A stretch of 64,000 nt of DNA, taken from the NCBI GenBank assembly GCA_013400155.1, contig VXBM01000677.1:310001-374000 (forward strand). The letters are read 5' to 3'. This document shows, one piece after another, positions 63,501 to 64,000 of this stretch. Under the pieces are notes generated by a model. It searched no databases. It was given only the letters and a program-made list of their open reading frames with translations, and was not told the DNA's origin. Source of the stretch: Helopsaltes ochotensis (taxonomy: Eukaryota; Chordata; Aves; Passeriformes; Locustellidae). The position numbers and the translations under genes are program-made. Within the stretch, counting starts at the first letter, position 1. Each line of letters starts with the position of its first letter.

Positions 63501-63994
63501 AGGAGCTCACGGGTGCCTATGATGGGAGCTCAGACTCATTTCTGCTGGTGTCTGAGCGGCTGCGGGGCCAGAAGGGCAGTCGGGGGGATCCAGGAGAAAG
63601 GGGGCCCCCAGGCCGAGAGGTGAGTGGAGCCAGGCTTGATGAGTGTTGGGGCCCCAACACTCTGCCCCACTTGTGCTTTCTGGGTTGGCTAGGGGTTCAT
63701 GCAGCCAGCTCAGCCCTGGGATGCTTGGGGAGGGCTCACAGCCTCCTCAGGGCTGTCTCTGGCAGTGCAGCTTATGTTTTTCAGGGCTCCTTAGGCTTTC
63801 CTGGAGAACGAGGACCCAAAGGTGACAAGGGGGACCCAGGTACCCCCGGCCCCCAGGGCCCCATGGGCCGAGCCATGGGTGAGCGGGGTCCCGAGGGCCC
63901 GCCTGGGCAGCCAGGGGAACCTGGTAAGCCAGGCATTCCTGGGGTGCCAGGCCGGGCTGGGGAGCTGGGGGAATCTGGGAGGTCTGGCGAGAAG
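45547..63994 (+). CDS. COL7A1: collagen type VII alpha 1 chain, 3' end outside the window
   Basis: Anchoring-fibril collagen, secreted, linking the epidermal basement membrane to the dermis. Seventy-three coding exons are readable. NC1: 45547-45628, 45737-45917, 45994-46153, 46247-46340, 46424-46582, 46781-46944, 47043-47172, 47270-47392, 47944-48093, 48770-48889, 49012-49158, 49326-49442, 49517-49666, 49873-50001, 50089-50235, 50400-50525, 50595-50738, 50817-50942, 51017-51163, 51244-51372, 51451-51597, 52365-52484, 52569-52715, 52793-52929, 53016-53142, 53221-53364, 53436-53593, 53697-53738. Forty-five collagen and hinge exons follow (see the region entries). The ATG at 45547 opens a 22-residue signal peptide ending PPAAMA. 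Architecture VWA, nine FN3, VWA-like, interrupted helix, hinge, helix equals that of the human protein. The window ends in the intron after 63994, so the rest of the helix, NC2 and the Kunitz domain are missing. Confidence 0.96.
45737..46582 (+). other. COL7A1: COL7A1 first VWA domain
   Basis: Four exons encode a von Willebrand A domain with an intact MIDAS start ([11 protein letters not shown]), the segments YSDDPR and [24 protein letters not shown], and [15 protein letters not shown]. This domain in the family binds matrix partners such as fibrillar collagen. The acceptor at 45736 is a CAGCAG tandem, so Ala may be included or skipped at the exon start. Confidence 0.93.
46781..52715 (+). other. 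COL7A1: COL7A1 array of nine fibronectin type III repeats
   Basis: Nine FN3 repeats, each encoded by two exons with phase 1 boundaries: 46781-47172, 47270-48093, 48770-49158, 49326-49666, 49873-50235, 50400-50738, 50817-51163, 51244-51597, 52365-52715. Each has the W and the GTEY/NTDY-type hallmarks (for example [27 protein letters not shown]). The human protein also has nine. The intron before the last repeat carries a solo LTR. Confidence 0.9.
51605..52216 (-). mobile_element. solo LTR in a COL7A1 intron, antisense to the gene
   Basis: Body 51610-52211 (602 bases) begins TGTCACGATC and ends GACCCTCACA on the + strand, flanked by ACTGC on both sides (51605-51609 and 52212-52216). On the minus strand a TATA-like CTATATATTGG (about 51900-51910) is followed by AATAAA (complement of 51719-51724), giving U3-R-U5 order. 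Without the insertion the intron would be about 160 bases, like its neighbours. The + strand also holds an AATAAA at 51744-51749 inside the intron. Confidence 0.9.
52793..53738 (+). other. COL7A1: COL7A1 second VWA-like domain and NC1 end
   Basis: Five exons encode a second A-like domain. Its MIDAS is degenerate ([10 protein letters not shown] instead of DxSxS), as in the human protein, so metal-dependent binding is unlikely. The last exon carries two cysteines in the segment PCTVQCPK that ends NC1, matching the human PCPVYCPK pattern just before the helix. Confidence 0.9.
53838..54441 (+). mobile_element. LTR-like insertion between NC1 and the first collagen exon
   Basis: An AT-rich segment 53842-54437 (596 bases) begins TGAGACAAAAAG and ends AGTAATTCA, with GTGC on both sides (53838-53841 and 54438-54441). 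It contains GGCGCCGTAATAAACATAC, with AATAAA at 54341-54346, then a U5-like part, so it lies in sense orientation. Without it the intron would be about 140 bases. The 4-base flank is short, so the exact ends are tentative. Open frames inside it are not genes. Confidence 0.65.
54477..63161 (+). other. COL7A1: COL7A1 first collagenous region, 42 exons
   Basis: Most exons are 27, 36, 45, 54, 63, 72 or 81 bases, begin with a Gly codon and are phase 0. Exons: 54477-54503, 54619-54663, 54875-54958, 55282-55353, 55651-55677, 55754-55807, 55998-56066, 56158-56262, 56583-56609, 56754-56807, 56920-56982, 57104-57163, 57313-57348, 57483-57527, 57739-57774, 57891-57935, 58042-58077, 58158-58184, 58285-58314, 58474-58545, 58643-58702, 58807-58842, 58984-59064, 59191-59226, 59297-59341, 59439-59510, 59662-59706, 59813-59839, 59922-59963, 60564-60644, 60806-60841, 60942-60977, 61071-61142, 61326-61361, 61590-61661, 61875-61919, 62105-62140, 62298-62333, 62441-62545, 62703-62738, 62906-62941, 63114-63161. 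Gly-X-Y is interrupted at, for example, [33 protein letters not shown] and [12 protein letters not shown], in positions that match human interruptions. RGD occurs in the exons at 55651 and 56754. Confidence 0.92.
55545..55569. repeat. (TGCCG)n short tandem repeat in a COL7A1 intron
   Basis: Four perfect TGCCG units and one TGCCA unit, followed by TCCATCCCAT-type degenerate repeats. Confidence 0.9.
63277..63619 (+). other. COL7A1: COL7A1 hinge and restart of the triple helix
   Basis: Exons 63277-63312 and 63488-63619 encode a non-collagenous hinge of about 40 residues ([12 protein letters not shown], then [15 protein letters not shown], ending LVSERLR), aligned with the 39-residue human hinge. 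Gly-X-Y then resumes ([13 protein letters not shown]). The hinge is the flexible, protease-sensitive break in the helix. It contains another RGD just after it. Confidence 0.9.
63785..63994 (+). other. COL7A1: COL7A1 long collagen exon after the hinge
   Basis: A 210-base exon of almost continuous Gly-X-Y with one break (GRAMGERG). The human gene also has an unusually long exon here. The donor GTGAGT is at the last six bases of the window. Confidence 0.9.
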
Positions 63995-64000
63995 GTGAGT

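Noticed and set aside
54477..63994. Regular short repeated GG-starting blocks considered as a repeat array
   Set aside because: They are Gly-X-Y collagen exons with splice sites, not a CRISPR or satellite array.

Overview
The window is vertebrate nuclear DNA, almost certainly from a bird. It carries three intron-rich genes on the + strand, in the order SLC26A6 (5' part cut off), UQCRC1, COL7A1 (3' part cut off). This order and orientation match the human 3p21.31 neighbourhood as I know it. The short introns in the collagen gene and the many solo retroviral LTRs point to a bird, perhaps a passerine; that last step is inference.

Layout. 1-5.3 kb: the last 18 exons of SLC26A6, an epithelial anion exchanger, ending in a PDZ-ligand-like tail and a polyA signal. 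5.6-5.7 kb: a 145-base assembly gap. 5.7-22.8 kb: an AT-rich intergenic block without a recognisable host gene. It holds a decayed gag-pol provirus of gammaretrovirus-like type with a younger solo LTR nested in its RNase H region, further LTR-like elements, simple repeats, and one unexplained exon-like open frame at 6.0-6.2 kb. 22.8-23.4 kb: a degenerate minisatellite, then the CpG-rich promoter of UQCRC1. 23.1-32.0 kb: the complete 13-exon UQCRC1 gene (481 codons). 32-44.7 kb: intergenic sequence with no supported gene, including a CpG-rich stretch at 42.6-43.3 kb. 44.75 kb to the end: the COL7A1 promoter region and 73 coding exons (VWA, nine FN3 repeats, second VWA-like domain, interrupted triple helix, hinge, and the start of the second helical part).

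The three genes are not a pathway: one is a plasma-membrane anion exchanger, one a mitochondrial complex III core subunit, and one the anchoring-fibril collagen of the skin basement membrane. They are neighbours by conserved synteny.

The most interesting signals are: (a) a 43-base near-copy of the UQCRC1 intron 1/exon 2 junction inside intron 3; (b) two LTR insertions in COL7A1 introns, one antisense with a perfect 5-base target duplication and one in sense orientation that puts an AATAAA between the NC1 domain and the first collagen exon; (c) the nested solo LTR inside the older provirus; (d) the orphan exon-like frame; (e) the apparent absence of UCN2 between UQCRC1 and COL7A1, where a CpG-rich stretch without a gene is present. 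I found no convincing previously undescribed multi-gene system. Exon boundaries were read by eye from GT/AG sites and reading frame, and family assignments come from remembered family sequences; no search was run.
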